Of a DNA stretch of 64,000 nt, positions 19,198 to 29,075 are shown in pieces. The first letter of the stretch is position 1. The number at the start of each line of letters is the position of its first letter. The notes under the pieces were generated by a model that was not told the origin of the DNA, did no database searches, and saw only the letters and a program-made list of their open reading frames with translations. Position numbers and translations under genes: made by a program. Source of the DNA: Gammaproteobacteria bacterium (lineage in GTDB: Bacteria > Pseudomonadota > Gammaproteobacteria > Pseudomonadales > Pseudomonadaceae); assembly GCA_023475025.1 (NCBI GenBank), contig JAMCWB010000004.1:1-64000 (forward strand), read 5' to 3'.

Positions 19198-20627
19198 ACG
19201 TGGGCCTCCTCGTTAAGCATCTCGCGAACATCGACAAAATGACCGGCAATCGCTGCCGCCGCGGCCATAGCCGGGCTGACCAGGTGCGTGCGCCCGCCAT
19301 TGCCCTGGCGACCCTCGAAGTTACGGTTCGAGGTTGAGGCGCAATGCTCGCCTGACTGCAAGCGGTCCGGGTTCATCGCCAGGCACATCGAGCAACCGGG
19401 GTCTCGCCATTCAAAGCCGGCAGCCAGGAAGACCTTGTCCAGCCCTTCGCGCTCGGCCTGCTCCTTGACCAGGCCCGAGCCCGGGACCACCATTGCCTGC
19501 TTGATCGTAGGCGCTACCGAACGGCCCTTGGCCACGGCGGCAGCTGCACGCAAGTCTTCAATCCGCGAGTTGGTGCAGGAGCCGATAAACACCCGATCCA
19601 GCTTGATCGAGGTAATCGGCTGATTGGCTTCCAGCCCCATATATTGCAGGGCACGCTGATAGCCGCTGCGCTTGACGGCATCGGTTTCGGCGGCCGGATC
19701 GGGGACGCTGGCATCCACAGCGACGACCATCTCCGGCGAGGTGCCCCAGGAGACTTGTGGCTTGATCGCAGCGGCATCCAGCTCGACCACGGTATCAAAG
19801 TGCGCATCCGCATCAGACTTGAGGTCCTGCCAGGCGCTGACCGCCTGCTCCCAGTCAGCCCCCTTGGGCGCATAGGGGCGGTCTTTCACATAGGCGATGG
19901 TTTTCTCGTCACAGGCCACCAGACCCACACGGGCGCCGGCTTCAATGGCCATATTACAGATGGTCATGCGCCCTTCGATCGACAGATCGCGAATGGCTGA
20001 ACCGGCAAACTCGATGGCATGGCCGTTACCACCAGCGGTACCAATCTTGCCGATCACGGCCAACACGATATCCTTGGCGGTGACGCCAAAGCCAAGCTGA
20101 CCATCGACCTGCACCAGCATGTTCTTCATCTTCTTGGCCACCAGGCACTGGGTCGCCAGCACATGTTCCACTTCCGAGGTACCAATACCGTGGGCCAGGG
20201 CCGCGAAGGCGCCATGGGTGGCGGTGTGCGAATCACCGCAGACCACCGTCATACCCGGCAGGGTTGCGCCCTGCTCCGGACCGACCACATGCACAATACC
20301 CTGACGACGATCGGTCATCTGGAATTCGAGGATACCGAAATCACGGCAATTGTCGTCGAGGGTGACGACTTGCAACTTGGACACCTGGTCCTCGATACCT
20401 TCAACCCCCGCACTGCGGTTGGTGGTCGGTACGTTGTGATCCGGCGTCGCCAGGTTGGCGTCGATACGCCAGGGCTTGCGGCCCGCCAGACGCAAGCCTT
20501 CAAAGGCTTGTGGCGAAGTCACTTCGTGCAACAGGTGACGGTCGATGTAGATCAACGCGGAACCATCATCGCGCTGCTTGACCAGGTGGTTATCCCACAA
20601 CTTGTCATAAAGGGTTTTGCCGGACAT
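19194..20627 (-). CDS. leuC: 3-Isopropylmalate dehydratase large subunit
   Basis: LeuC is the aconitase-type subunit carrying the 4Fe-4S cluster. The cluster cysteines are seen in [12 protein letters not shown] (about residue 348) and [10 protein letters not shown] (about 408-413). [29 protein letters not shown] is the usual active-site segment near 130-160. The 477 residues match. It is the first gene of the minus-strand leu cluster and is divergent from the LysR gene, which suggests control by that regulator. Confidence 0.96.
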   Translation of the reverse strand: MSGKTLYDKLWDNHLVKQRDDGSALIYIDRHLLHEVTSPQAFEGLRLAGRKPWRIDANLATPDHNVPTTNRSAGVEGIEDQVSKLQVVTLDDNCRDFGILEFQMTDRRQGIVHVVGPEQGATLPGMTVVCGDSHTATHGAFAALAHGIGTSEVEHVLATQCLVAKKMKNMLVQVDGQLGFGVTAKDIVLAVIGKIGTAGGNGHAIEFAGSAIRDLSIEGRMTICNMAIEAGARVGLVACDEKTIAYVKDRPYAPKGADWEQAVSAWQDLKSDADAHFDTVVELDAAAIKPQVSWGTSPEMVVAVDASVPDPAAETDAVKRSGYQRALQYMGLEANQPITSIKLDRVFIGSCTNSRIEDLRAAAAVAKGRSVAPTIKQAMVVPGSGLVKEQAEREGLDKVFLAAGFEWRDPGCSMCLAMNPDRLQSGEHCASTSNRNFEGRQGNGGRTHLVSPAMAAAAAIAGHFVDVREMLNEEAHV

Positions 20628-20733
20628 GCGCTTACTCCTGCAAGGGCTTATTTGCGTGGATTGAGCATATCGACTGGCAACTCATAAAACAAATTCATAA
20701 TATTTATCCATTGCATAACCAGATGGAATCATT
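20628..20733. promoter_or_regulatory. Divergent leuC / lysR promoter region
   Basis: This 106-base AT-rich gap between divergent leuC and the LysR gene contains the dyad ATAAA-N14-TTTAT, in a stretch ending tttatccattgcataacc. LysR-type regulators usually act from such shared intergenic regions on a T-N11-A dyad. The exact operator is an inference. Confidence 0.45.
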
Positions 20734-21615
20734 ATGGATAGCGCCAACCTGCAGGCTTTTCTCGCCGTTGCTCACAGCGGCTCGTTTTCCCGCGCAGCAG
20801 AGCAGCTGCACCTGACCCAACCGGCTATCAGCAAACGTATTGCCAGCCTGGAACAGCAGCTGGACTGCCAGCTATTCGATCGCATGGGGCGCAGCATTAC
20901 CCTGACAGAAGCCGGGCGTGCCCTGAAGCCCCGCGCCGAACACTTACTCAACCTGCTGCATGATACCCGCCGCGCCCTGGGCAACCTGTCGCGCCGGGTC
21001 CAGGGCCAGCTGAGTATCGCCACCAGCCATCACATCGGCCTGCACCGCCTGCCGCCAGTACTGCGCCGCTTCAGCAAGGCCTTCCCCGGGGTGGCCCTGG
21101 ATATCCGTTTTCTCGATTCCGAAGTCGCCCATGAACAAGTTCTGCACGGCGCTATCGAACTGGCAGTGGTCACCCTGCCTCCCCACAGCGAGCCACCGCT
21201 GAGCAGCACCCATATCTGGCACGACCCCCTGGCCGTGGTGGTCGCGCCGGAGCATCCGCTGGCCAACCAGAGCCGGGTCAGCCTGCAGCAACTGGCCGAA
21301 CACCCTGCCGTCTTGCCGGAAAGCCATACCGTTACCCACAGGATCGTCAGTGAACGCTTTGCCCGTCACCAGCTGACGCCCCGGGTCAGCATGACTACCA
21401 ACTATATGGAGACACTGAAAATGCTGGTGTCCATTGGTCTGGCCTGGAGCGTACTGCCGCAGACCATGCTCGACGGCCAGGTACGGCGCTTGCCGATCAA
21501 CGGCCTTGATCTGCAGCGCGAACTGGGCGTTGTGCGGCATACGGGGCGCACCCTGTCGAATGCCGCCCATGCATTTATCCAGACACTGCAACAAGATCGC
21601 GAAGAACAAAAGTAA
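20734..21615 (+). CDS. LysR-family transcriptional regulator
   Basis: The 293-residue protein has the LysR winged helix at residues 1-60 (LQAFLAVAHSGSFSRAAEQLHLTQPAISKRI) and a substrate-binding effector domain (about 90-290). It is divergent from leuC, the same arrangement as in P. aeruginosa, so control of leuCDB is plausible but not shown. The effector is unknown. A LeuO or CysB identity is not supported. Confidence 0.85.
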   Translation: MDSANLQAFLAVAHSGSFSRAAEQLHLTQPAISKRIASLEQQLDCQLFDRMGRSITLTEAGRALKPRAEHLLNLLHDTRRALGNLSRRVQGQLSIATSHHIGLHRLPPVLRRFSKAFPGVALDIRFLDSEVAHEQVLHGAIELAVVTLPPHSEPPLSSTHIWHDPLAVVVAPEHPLANQSRVSLQQLAEHPAVLPESHTVTHRIVSERFARHQLTPRVSMTTNYMETLKMLVSIGLAWSVLPQTMLDGQVRRLPINGLDLQRELGVVRHTGRTLSNAAHAFIQTLQQDREEQK

Positions 21616-21750
21616 GCCCGGGCAGCAATACCGGCAAAAAGCCAGCTCAGGTAACAATCGAGGGCTTGTCGTGGCGACCATCTAGGGCTATGTTGAAGGC
21701 ATTACAAAGGCAACCTGCCAGATCCAATCAGCCTCCATGAGGTCGTACCG

Positions 21751-24621
21751 ATGGGGCAAAGTTTCAATCATACGCCCGCGGCTGCACCACCTTCAGCCGG
21801 TGATGCGGCGTTCAAGCGTCTCTTCTACCGCATGCCAGTGGCCAGCATGGTGGTGGATGCTGCCAACGGCTGTGTCATCGACATCAACCCCGCTTTCCAG
21901 AAACTCTTCGGCTGGTCCCATGAAGACTCGCTGGGACGTGACAGCGGCCGCGAGTTTCCGCTCTGGCGTAATAAAGAACAGCGCGAGCTCATGCTCCAGC
22001 ACTTTCATCAGCATGGCCGTATGGATCACTTTGAAGCCGAGCTGATGTGCCGTGACGGCAGCCTGAAAACCTGTCTGGTATCCGTGGAATACATTGAACT
22101 CGACGGCATGCTCTGCCGCCTGTCGATGGCTTACGACATTACCGAACAAAAGCGTTTTGGCGCCGAACTCAAAAAAAGCCAGGAGCGGCTTAACCTGGCC
22201 CTGGATGCCAGCCAGATGGGTATCTGGGACCTGGATCTGAGCAACCGAATGCTGCATTGCTCATCCCGCGCTGCCAGCCTGCATGGCTTTCACCCTTACC
22301 CCTGGGAAGGCCCGTTGAGCTATGTAACCCGCAGCATTCATCCGCAGGACCGCAAAGCCATGCGCCGGGCTTTTATTGCTATCTGCCGTGGTGAACAACA
22401 GCGTTACCGGCTGACCTATCGCCGACTCAATGAAACCCAGCAGCCCCGCTGGCTGGAGGCAACCGCGACCTTGCATCGCGACCCGGACGGCACACCGATG
22501 CGCATGGTTGGCACTCTGAAGGATATTACTGACCGCCGACGCAACGAGCAGGCACTGATCGACAGTGAATTCAAGTTTTCCAGCCTGTTCCAGGGCGCCC
22601 CCGAGCCCTATTGCCTGCTAAACCGCGACAATCTGGGTGTTATCGAGATCAACCGTAGCTTTTCCGAGCAGCTGGGCTATCTGCCGGAGAAAATCATCGG
22701 CCAGACCCTCGAGCAGGCCGGCTTCTGGATCGACGCACCGCGCGCTCGCGCCCTGTTGACGCAAATGTTCGACAGCGCACAGGCCAAGGGCATCGAACTG
22801 ACAATCCGGCATCGCCAGGGCCACGATCTGATCTGTGAGATCTCCACCGCCGTACTGACCATCAACCACCAGCCCTGCCTGCTGCTTGGTTTCAAGGACA
22901 TCAGCGCTCGCAAACGTGCGGAGCAGGCCCTGCGCGCCTCCGAACAGAAGTTTGCCCTGGCCTTCAAGGCCAGCCCGGACTCCATCAGCATCACCGAACG
23001 CGATACCGGCCGGTATATCGAGGTCAATGAAGGCTTTACCCGCCTGACCGGCTACACGGCAGAAGAAGCCATCGGCCAGACTGCCCTGGAGCTGGGCATC
23101 TGGTGCGACTTTCAGCAACGTGAGGAAATGATTGCCGAGCTACAGGCCAATGGCCAGATTCGTGACCGTGAAATGCGTGTCCGGGGCAAATTCGGCCAGG
23201 AGTTGCTGGTATCGGTGTCAGTTCAGCCACTGGTTCTTGATGCGCTCAATTGCATGCTGATGACTGCCCGCGACGTGACCGAGCAAAAGCTCATAGAGGC
23301 GCGCATCAAGCATCTGGCCTACCATGACGCCCTGACCGACCTGCCAAATCGCACCCTGCTCGCTGACCGCCTCGATCAAAGCATCAAGCTGTACAACAGG
23401 GTCAACCTGCGCGGCGCCCTGATGTTTTTCGACCTTGACCACTTCAAGCATATCAACGATTCGCTGGGCCACTCTTGCGGGGATGCCGTTCTGCAAACCG
23501 TTACCCGGCGCCTGCTGGCAACGGTGCGCAAGCAGGACACCGTCGCGCGATTGGGCGGTGATGAATTTGTCATCCTGCTCAGTGGCCTTGAATCCGATCA
23601 GGCCGACTGCCTGCAGCATATCCAGCACACCGCAGAAAAGCTGCGCAACGCACTGGCGCAGCCCATGCAGATTGAAGGCCACGCCCTGGAGCTGAGCGTC
23701 AGTATTGGCATCGCCGTTTTTCCCGATCATGGTGACAACCCGGAAGATCTGCTCAAGCGCGCGGATATCGCGCTTTATCGGGTCAAGGAGAGCGGCCGCA
23801 ATGGCATTGCCTTCTTCGAGCAAGCCATGCAGGTTGCTGCCAGTGAACGCTTGTCCATCGAATCAGAATTACGCCAGGCCATGGCCCAGAATCAGTTCCA
23901 ACTGCACTATCAACCCCAGCTGGTCGCCAGTAATCACCGTATCCTTGGCGCTGAAGCCCTGCTGCGCTGGCAGCATCCGGAGCGTGGACTGATCAGCCCG
24001 GCCAGCTTTATCCCGGTGCTGGAGGAAAGCGGCATGATTCTGCCTGTAGGGCGCTGGGTGGTTGGGGAAGCCTGTGCCCAGATCCGCCGCCTGCTGGATA
24101 AGCAGACAATCACGCCCGAGTTCCGTCTGTCTATCAACATCAGCCCACGCCAATTCCGTCAGCTGGATTTTGTCGAACAGGTACAGCAGGCCATTACTGG
24201 CAACGGCATTCCGGCTGGCCACCTGGTACTGGAAATCACCGAAAACATCGTGATTCAGGATATCAACGATACTATCGCCAAGATGCAGCAGCTGCGGCGC
24301 CTGGGCGTCGGTTTTGCGATTGATGATTTCGGCACCGGCTATTCCTCGTTGAGTTACCTCAAACGCCTGCCACTGGACACCCTGAAAATTGACCAGTCAT
24401 TTGTGCGTGACTGCACCAAGGACCCGAACGATGCTGAAATCATCCGGGCCATCATAGCGCTGGGCCTGAACCTGCAGCTCAAGCTGGTCGCCGAAGGCGT
24501 CGAGCAGCAGGAGCAACTGGATTTCCTGATCCGGCTCAGTTGCCATGCCTATCAGGGCTACCTGTTCAGCCCTGCGCTGGCCGAGGCCGACTTTGTCCAG
24601 TTGCTGAATACTGCCAAATAA
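21751..24621 (+). CDS. Membrane-free PAS x4 - GGDEF - EAL c-di-GMP protein
   Basis: Four PAS domains lie in tandem (about residues 18-133, 140-265, 268-390 and 392-515), each closed by a D-[IV]-[TS] segment such as DITEQK, DITDRR, DISARK and DVTEQK. A diguanylate cyclase domain follows with RLGGDEFVILL (about 605) and an RKQD inhibitory site five residues before GGDEF. The EAL domain has AEALLRW (about 732), LEITENIV and DDFGTGYSSL, all looking intact. Both synthesis and breakdown of c-di-GMP are therefore possible. No membrane segment is seen, so it is probably cytosolic, with PAS-sensed signals unknown. GAGG precedes the ATG. Confidence 0.88.
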   Translation: MGQSFNHTPAAAPPSAGDAAFKRLFYRMPVASMVVDAANGCVIDINPAFQKLFGWSHEDSLGRDSGREFPLWRNKEQRELMLQHFHQHGRMDHFEAELMCRDGSLKTCLVSVEYIELDGMLCRLSMAYDITEQKRFGAELKKSQERLNLALDASQMGIWDLDLSNRMLHCSSRAASLHGFHPYPWEGPLSYVTRSIHPQDRKAMRRAFIAICRGEQQRYRLTYRRLNETQQPRWLEATATLHRDPDGTPMRMVGTLKDITDRRRNEQALIDSEFKFSSLFQGAPEPYCLLNRDNLGVIEINRSFSEQLGYLPEKIIGQTLEQAGFWIDAPRARALLTQMFDSAQAKGIELTIRHRQGHDLICEISTAVLTINHQPCLLLGFKDISARKRAEQALRASEQKFALAFKASPDSISITERDTGRYIEVNEGFTRLTGYTAEEAIGQTALELGIWCDFQQREEMIAELQANGQIRDREMRVRGKFGQELLVSVSVQPLVLDALNCMLMTARDVTEQKLIEARIKHLAYHDALTDLPNRTLLADRLDQSIKLYNRVNLRGALMFFDLDHFKHINDSLGHSCGDAVLQTVTRRLLATVRKQDTVARLGGDEFVILLSGLESDQADCLQHIQHTAEKLRNALAQPMQIEGHALELSVSIGIAVFPDHGDNPEDLLKRADIALYRVKESGRNGIAFFEQAMQVAASERLSIESELRQAMAQNQFQLHYQPQLVASNHRILGAEALLRWQHPERGLISPASFIPVLEESGMILPVGRWVVGEACAQIRRLLDKQTITPEFRLSINISPRQFRQLDFVEQVQQAITGNGIPAGHLVLEITENIVIQDINDTIAKMQQLRRLGVGFAIDDFGTGYSSLSYLKRLPLDTLKIDQSFVRDCTKDPNDAEIIRAIIALGLNLQLKLVAEGVEQQEQLDFLIRLSCHAYQGYLFSPALAEADFVQLLNTAK

Positions 24622-24689
24622 GTGCTCAAGCGCTTGTCAGCCGCCCGGCAATTCATGCCAGAATGCAGTTATTTACCAAGGACATAACT

Positions 24690-26639
24690 GTGACCCTGCA
24701 TACCCAGGCACTGGTGGTTTACCCCGCCGAACAAGCGCAACACCTGGACAGCCTGCGTGCTTTCGCAGAATCAGCCGATATCACCCTGCACGAGTTCACC
24801 AGCGCGGAGTTTCTCAGCGAACCAGGCCGCTGCCTTGATCACGCCCAGCATGTGATCGTATTGACCGACGAGGATGAGTTCAGCGAATACGTCAACCTGG
24901 CAAAAACCCTCAACTTCTCACTAGGCATCATTCCCCTGCAGGCGAAAAGCCGCCTGCACAAGTGGTTCGGTATTCCAGCCACACTGGAAGATGCCATCAC
25001 ACTGGCCTTCGCCGCTGACACCACAGCCCTGGATGTTGCCCGCTGCAATGATGAGGTGGTGCTGGGCATGGTCATGCTGGGCGAAACCCCTTTTCTTGAT
25101 CAGCGCAGCAAGACCTACCAGAACCGGCAGTCTTCAAGCTATGAGCATCTGGTCTACTGGCTGGCGCTGGTATGGACCAGCCTGCGCAACCTGATGGCGA
25201 TCAAACCCTTTGCGGTAACCCTGACCACTGGCAAGGATGTCACCATCAGAACCGCCATAACCGGCCTGGTGGCGATCGAAAACGATATCAACAGTGCTGC
25301 AGCCCGGCTGATCAACACCACACTCTCGGCGCAGGATGGCAAGGTTTCGACCATCCTGATTGCACCGAAATCGATCAAGGATTATCTGTCTTTCCTGCTG
25401 ACCAGCCTGTTCAAGGGGGAGCAGCAGGTCAAGCGCCTACCGCCGACGGTAAGCTACATCAAGAGCCAGTATTTACGCATCGAAGCCAGCCAGCCACTGG
25501 TGTATTTCGTCGATGGCCGGCGACGCGAGTCTGCCAGTATCGAGCTGCACTTGTATCCGGAGGCGGTGCACATCAATGTCGGCGAGATCCAGCAGACCGG
25601 TCAGCCAGGCCAGAGCAACGGCAAGGACACCATGAAAGTGGACAACCTGCCCGTCAATCAGGACCGCCTGGACATGATCCAGTCTCATTTGCCGCTGTTC
25701 ACCCGCGCACTCGAAGACGAGTTCAAGGACCTGTTCCTGCAATTGCGCATCAATGCCCAGGCCCACCCCCACTATGTTGCGCTCATGGTGCTCAGCGTGA
25801 TTGTAGCCAGCCTCGGTCTGTATCTGTCCAGCGCCGCGGTGATCATCGGCGCCATGGTACTGGCCCCGCTGATGTCGCCGATCATCTCCCTGTCAATGGG
25901 CTTATTGCGCGGAGACCGGGTTTTGCTGCAACGCTCCTCGCTGACCATAGGCCTGGGTGTTGGGCTGGCGCTACTGACCGCAGCCGTGCTGGCGCTGATT
26001 ATTCCAATTAACCGCATCACACCGGAAATGGCCGGTCGCCTGCACCCCAACCTGCTGGACCTGGGCGTCGCAATTGCCTCCGGTATTGCTGGCGGCTACG
26101 CGCATGCGCGTGAAAGCGTGATGAAAAGCCTGCCCGGTGTTGCCATTGCCGTTGCCCTGGTGCCGCCGCTGTCAGTCGCCGGCATTGGTATTGGCTGGTG
26201 GCAGTGGGATATCTTTGCCGGCGCCATGCTGCTGTTTCTCACCAACCTGGTGGGCATTGCCCTGGCTGCCGCCTTGACCTTTCTGGTGCTGGGATTCGCC
26301 CCCTTGCTCAAAGCCAAGCGTGGTCTGGCTATCTCCGCGGCGCTGCTGACGGCAGTAGCCATTCCACTGACCCTGGCTTTTCTGGACATCAACCAGCGCT
26401 GGCAGCTGGAGCGCGACCTGACCGACGCACCACTGCAGGTGCACGGCAAACTGATGACCATGCACGCGCCACAGGTATCCAGGCAGGGTCGCGGCGTGGT
26501 TATACAAGGCGACCTGGTTGCCAAGCAACCGATACTGATGGCGGACTTACGTGCCCTGCGCACGCGCCTGGAATCCCAGTGGAACCGACCGGTCACGCTG
26601 GAGCTCAATACCCGGGTGCGGATTGGCGACAGTCCGTGA
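24690..26639 (+). CDS. DUF389 membrane protein with kinase-like N-terminal domain
   Basis: The protein belongs to the TIGR00341/DUF389 family. Residues 1-300 resemble a diacylglycerol/NAD-kinase-like soluble domain. From about residue 370 comes the DUF389 membrane domain, with helices such as PHYVALMVLSVIVASLGLYLSSAAVIIGAM and LAPLMSPIISLSMGLLRGD. A short soluble C-terminal region follows. The track start at 24540 overlaps the previous gene. GTG at 24690 has AAGGA 7 bases upstream and is the better start, giving 649 residues. An ATG at 24663 lacks such a site. The substrate and function are unknown. Confidence 0.75.
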   Translation: MTLHTQALVVYPAEQAQHLDSLRAFAESADITLHEFTSAEFLSEPGRCLDHAQHVIVLTDEDEFSEYVNLAKTLNFSLGIIPLQAKSRLHKWFGIPATLEDAITLAFAADTTALDVARCNDEVVLGMVMLGETPFLDQRSKTYQNRQSSSYEHLVYWLALVWTSLRNLMAIKPFAVTLTTGKDVTIRTAITGLVAIENDINSAAARLINTTLSAQDGKVSTILIAPKSIKDYLSFLLTSLFKGEQQVKRLPPTVSYIKSQYLRIEASQPLVYFVDGRRRESASIELHLYPEAVHINVGEIQQTGQPGQSNGKDTMKVDNLPVNQDRLDMIQSHLPLFTRALEDEFKDLFLQLRINAQAHPHYVALMVLSVIVASLGLYLSSAAVIIGAMVLAPLMSPIISLSMGLLRGDRVLLQRSSLTIGLGVGLALLTAAVLALIIPINRITPEMAGRLHPNLLDLGVAIASGIAGGYAHARESVMKSLPGVAIAVALVPPLSVAGIGIGWWQWDIFAGAMLLFLTNLVGIALAAALTFLVLGFAPLLKAKRGLAISAALLTAVAIPLTLAFLDINQRWQLERDLTDAPLQVHGKLMTMHAPQVSRQGRGVVIQGDLVAKQPILMADLRALRTRLESQWNRPVTLELNTRVRIGDSP

Positions 26640-26706
26640 CGGAACTAAGGCGTCAAACGCCAGTCTGATTTGCTGAGATTCATGGAGCCGCGCAGGAGCA
26701 AGCAGA

Positions 26707-27261
26707 ATGAACAAGACCATGATCAGCGTATTGGTGGTAAGTGGTGTTGCCGTTATCGGCGGAGTCGCCATTGCCAATTATCAGGTACAGAGCGACCCTG
26801 AAGTACAACAAGCGCAGGCACCGACCCACGCCGAGGTGATCCGGGTAGCCGACATTACCCACACCGAGCAAGTACCTCGCGAGGTGTGCCGTGATGTCGA
26901 AGTTACCCGGCAAAAGCCGGTTCAGGATGAGCACCGGATAACGGGCTCTGTCGCTGGCGCCATTGTCGGCGGTGTGCTCGGCAACCAGGTCGGTGGCGGC
27001 AGCGGCAAGAAGCTGGCGACCATTGCCGGTGCCGCAGCAGGGGGTTATGCCGGCAACAAGACCCAGGAACGTATCCAGCAGAGCAATACCTATACCACCC
27101 TGGAAACCCGCTGCGAGATGCAATACGAGTCCAGGCAACGGCATGACGGCTACCAGGTTGATTACCGTATTGGTGAAGAAACCGGCAGTGTGCGCATGCA
27201 GCATCACCCCGGCGACCGCATCCCCCTGAACAACGGCGAGCTGGTGCTGAGCCAGCAGTAA
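26707..27261 (+). CDS. Glycine-zipper 2TM envelope protein
   Basis: The 184-residue product begins with a hydrophobic segment (MISVLVVSGVAVIGGVAIA) that anchors it or acts as a signal. A glycine-zipper hairpin follows (about residues 80-118, GSVAGAIVGGVLGNQVGGG ... AGAAAGGYAGNK), as in the Rickettsia 17-kDa antigen/SlyB-like family. The C-terminal part has a YxVxYR segment (YQVDYRIG). No lipobox is clear. Members are envelope proteins, often stress related; no precise role can be given. A strong terminator follows. Confidence 0.78.
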   Translation: MNKTMISVLVVSGVAVIGGVAIANYQVQSDPEVQQAQAPTHAEVIRVADITHTEQVPREVCRDVEVTRQKPVQDEHRITGSVAGAIVGGVLGNQVGGGSGKKLATIAGAAAGGYAGNKTQERIQQSNTYTTLETRCEMQYESRQRHDGYQVDYRIGEETGSVRMQHHPGDRIPLNNGELVLSQQ

Positions 27262-27279
27262 CCTCCACTCCCCCGAACC

Positions 27280-27308
27280 AGCCCGGCAGCGCTTTGCCGG
27301 GCTTTTTT
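27280..27308 (+). terminator. Intrinsic terminator after the glycine-zipper gene
   Basis: A 9-bp stem, AGCCCGGCA / TGCCGGGCT (27280-27288 with 27295-27303), with loop gcgctt is followed by six T residues. It is a standard rho-independent terminator. Confidence 0.92.
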
Positions 27309-27382
27309 CCTTGCATATTGCGCCCGATACTCACGCCTCGGCATAATGCCCTGCTTTCACATCCATCCCGCAGGAGTTCAGC

Positions 27383-27664
27383 ATGTTCAAGGTAAACCAG
27401 TATTTCGACGGCAAGGTTGCATCCATTGCCCTGCAACAACCCGAGGGCGCAGCAACCGTAGGTGTCATGGCCGCCGGTGACTATGAATTCGGTACCCAGC
27501 AGCTGGAAATCATGCACGTGGTAGACGGCAGCCTGACCGTCAAACTGCCTGACACCGACCAATGGCAAACCTTTAGCAACGGCGAACAGTTTACTGTGCC
27601 TGCCAATAGCCGTTTTCAGGTCAAAGTAGAGCGCGATACCGCCTACTTCTGCGAATACCGCTGA
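27383..27664 (+). CDS. ppnP: Pyrimidine/purine nucleoside phosphorylase PpnP
   Basis: PpnP (YaiE, DUF1255) is a small cupin that splits nucleosides with phosphate. The 93 residues start [15 protein letters not shown] and contain [21 protein letters not shown] and [13 protein letters not shown], all typical of the family, and the length is the usual one. CAGGAG precedes the ATG. It is a monocistronic unit, convergent with the BFN-PDZ gene, whose end is 14 bases away. Confidence 0.93.
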   Translation: MFKVNQYFDGKVASIALQQPEGAATVGVMAAGDYEFGTQQLEIMHVVDGSLTVKLPDTDQWQTFSNGEQFTVPANSRFQVKVERDTAYFCEYR

Positions 27665-27678
27665 TCAGGCAAACCCGG

Positions 27679-28527
27679 TCAGATCAATCGCTGGCCGGGT
27701 TGCAGAGACTCTGCCGGATCGGCTTCCGGCACCCCGGTGTCCAGCTCGATATCCTGCTGCTCACCCGACCAGATCCGCAAGCGAGCTGACTCACCCTCCG
27801 GCGTTGCCTGAACCTGACGCAAGAAATCCATGACGGCGCGCACCGGCTCGCCATTGACCGATTCAATCACAACACCCGCCTCGATACCCTGCTCACGTGC
27901 GGCACCCCGGGCACGCACAACCAGCAACCCCTCTCGCTCGGCAGGGAGTGACAAGGCCTCACGCCGCTCATCACTCAAAGCCACCACACTGATCCCCAGC
28001 GCTGTGACTACCTGATCATCGCCCAGAGCGGAAAATGCCTGCTCGCGACTTGCCTGCAGAACCGCCGGCGCAACCAGAATACGCGCGCCGGTGCGCACGG
28101 CCAGCGCCAGTCCGTCGGAAGGCCGGGTGTCGACATACACAGGCGTGTCAGGCTCTGCCTGGCGGCGAATATCCAGTACACCCAGATAGCTCCCGTCAAC
28201 CAGAGCATCGACCAGCACCTGATGCAACTCACCGCCGAGCGCATCGAGCATGGCAACCGCCGTGTCATGCGTCATCGGCCGCGGGGTTGTCACCTCTTCC
28301 ATGGCGCGCATGATTGCCATGGCTTCATGGGTACCAATACTGATCAAGACAAAATCGCCGGAATCCGGCTCGCGCAATACCACCAATGGCGCACCGGAAA
28401 ACGGATCAACCCCGACCGTCGCCAACTCGACAGCCACCAGATCGTCCGGAGCCTGCATGGGGACACGGGCCTGCGCTGCCACTACCAACAGCAATGACAA
28501 ACCGATACCCATCATTGATTTCAACAT
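27679..28527 (-). CDS. Secreted bifunctional-nuclease (BFN) domain protein with PDZ domain
   Basis: The protein has a signal peptide (about 1-20, MGIGLSLLLVVAAQA) and then a BFN/DUF151 domain (about 28-160). In that domain VFLISIG-type, AMAIMRAMEEVTTPRPMTHD and VDTRPSDGLALAVRTGARI segments are typical. A C-terminal PDZ domain (about 190-262) ends the protein, with GLLVVRARGAAREQGIEAGVVIESVNGEPV as the ligand-binding loop region. BFN domains are best known as cytosolic nuclease/stress proteins, so a secreted BFN-PDZ fusion is uncommon and its function is unknown. The acidic C terminus ends in an aspartate-rich segment. Confidence 0.72.
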   Translation of the reverse strand: MLKSMMGIGLSLLLVVAAQARVPMQAPDDLVAVELATVGVDPFSGAPLVVLREPDSGDFVLISIGTHEAMAIMRAMEEVTTPRPMTHDTAVAMLDALGGELHQVLVDALVDGSYLGVLDIRRQAEPDTPVYVDTRPSDGLALAVRTGARILVAPAVLQASREQAFSALGDDQVVTALGISVVALSDERREALSLPAEREGLLVVRARGAAREQGIEAGVVIESVNGEPVRAVMDFLRQVQATPEGESARLRIWSGEQQDIELDTGVPEADPAESLQPGQRLI

Positions 28528-28629
28528 GAAAAGCTCCTGCCAGGGCGATGAATCAGCCTAGCATGGGAGCTTGAGCGGGGAAACACAGCAGGCAAGCGGT
28601 AGCCAGCACAAGGCTGGCTGTGCGCAGGA

Positions 28630-28935
28630 TCAGTAATTGGCTGCCTGTGGCAGGGACTGACGCTGCATGGTGTTGTTTGAGCCCTTGTCAGCCAAACGCC
28701 CACTGAGTGGCGTCACTTCAGCCTGCCGGCTTTCACGCTGCGCTTGAGCCTGCTGCTCAGCCTGTTGCCGACGTTCGGCCTGCAGGCCAGCCAGCATAAG
28801 ACGTTCGTTGCGATTCAGGCACTTGACCATTAAACGGTGCTTGAACGAGCGCGCAACGACGTGAATGCCATCCGGGCGACCTTCTACACGAATCAATCCT
28901 TTGACCAGTAATGTCTGACATGTCGAGTAGAACAT
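28630..28935 (-). CDS. Hypothetical small basic protein
   Basis: I do not recognise this 101-residue protein. The N-terminal half (MFYSTCQTLLVKGLIRVEGR) has a short strand-rich block, then VVARSFKHRLMVKCLNRNERLMLAGL and a Gln/Ala/Arg-rich helical stretch (QAERRQQAEQQAQAQRES), ending in a polar tail. The track start at 28956 is less likely; ATG at 28935 has AGAGGAAA upstream at ideal spacing, which argues for translation. A 7-bp hairpin (AGCCAGC/GCTGGCT, 28601-28619) lies beyond its end and could be its terminator, but no T-run follows. Confidence 0.6.
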   Translation of the reverse strand: MFYSTCQTLLVKGLIRVEGRPDGIHVVARSFKHRLMVKCLNRNERLMLAGLQAERRQQAEQQAQAQRESRQAEVTPLSGRLADKGSNNTMQRQSLPQAANY

Positions 28936-29075
28936 CAGTTTCCTCTGGGCAAACATGTTATGAGCGATAATTCTGACGGTTTGTCATTAATTCGTCAAAT
29001 AGCTAGCGCCGAGAAGCCGACATAACCCCTATGGGTGAGCAGCACAGATGTCAGCGACCACTGGAACAGCTGCCG

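Noticed and set aside
28601-28619. AGCCAGC/GCTGGCT hairpin as a terminator of the small unknown gene
   Set aside because: The stem is perfect but no T-run follows on the minus strand, so it was only mentioned in the gene entry.
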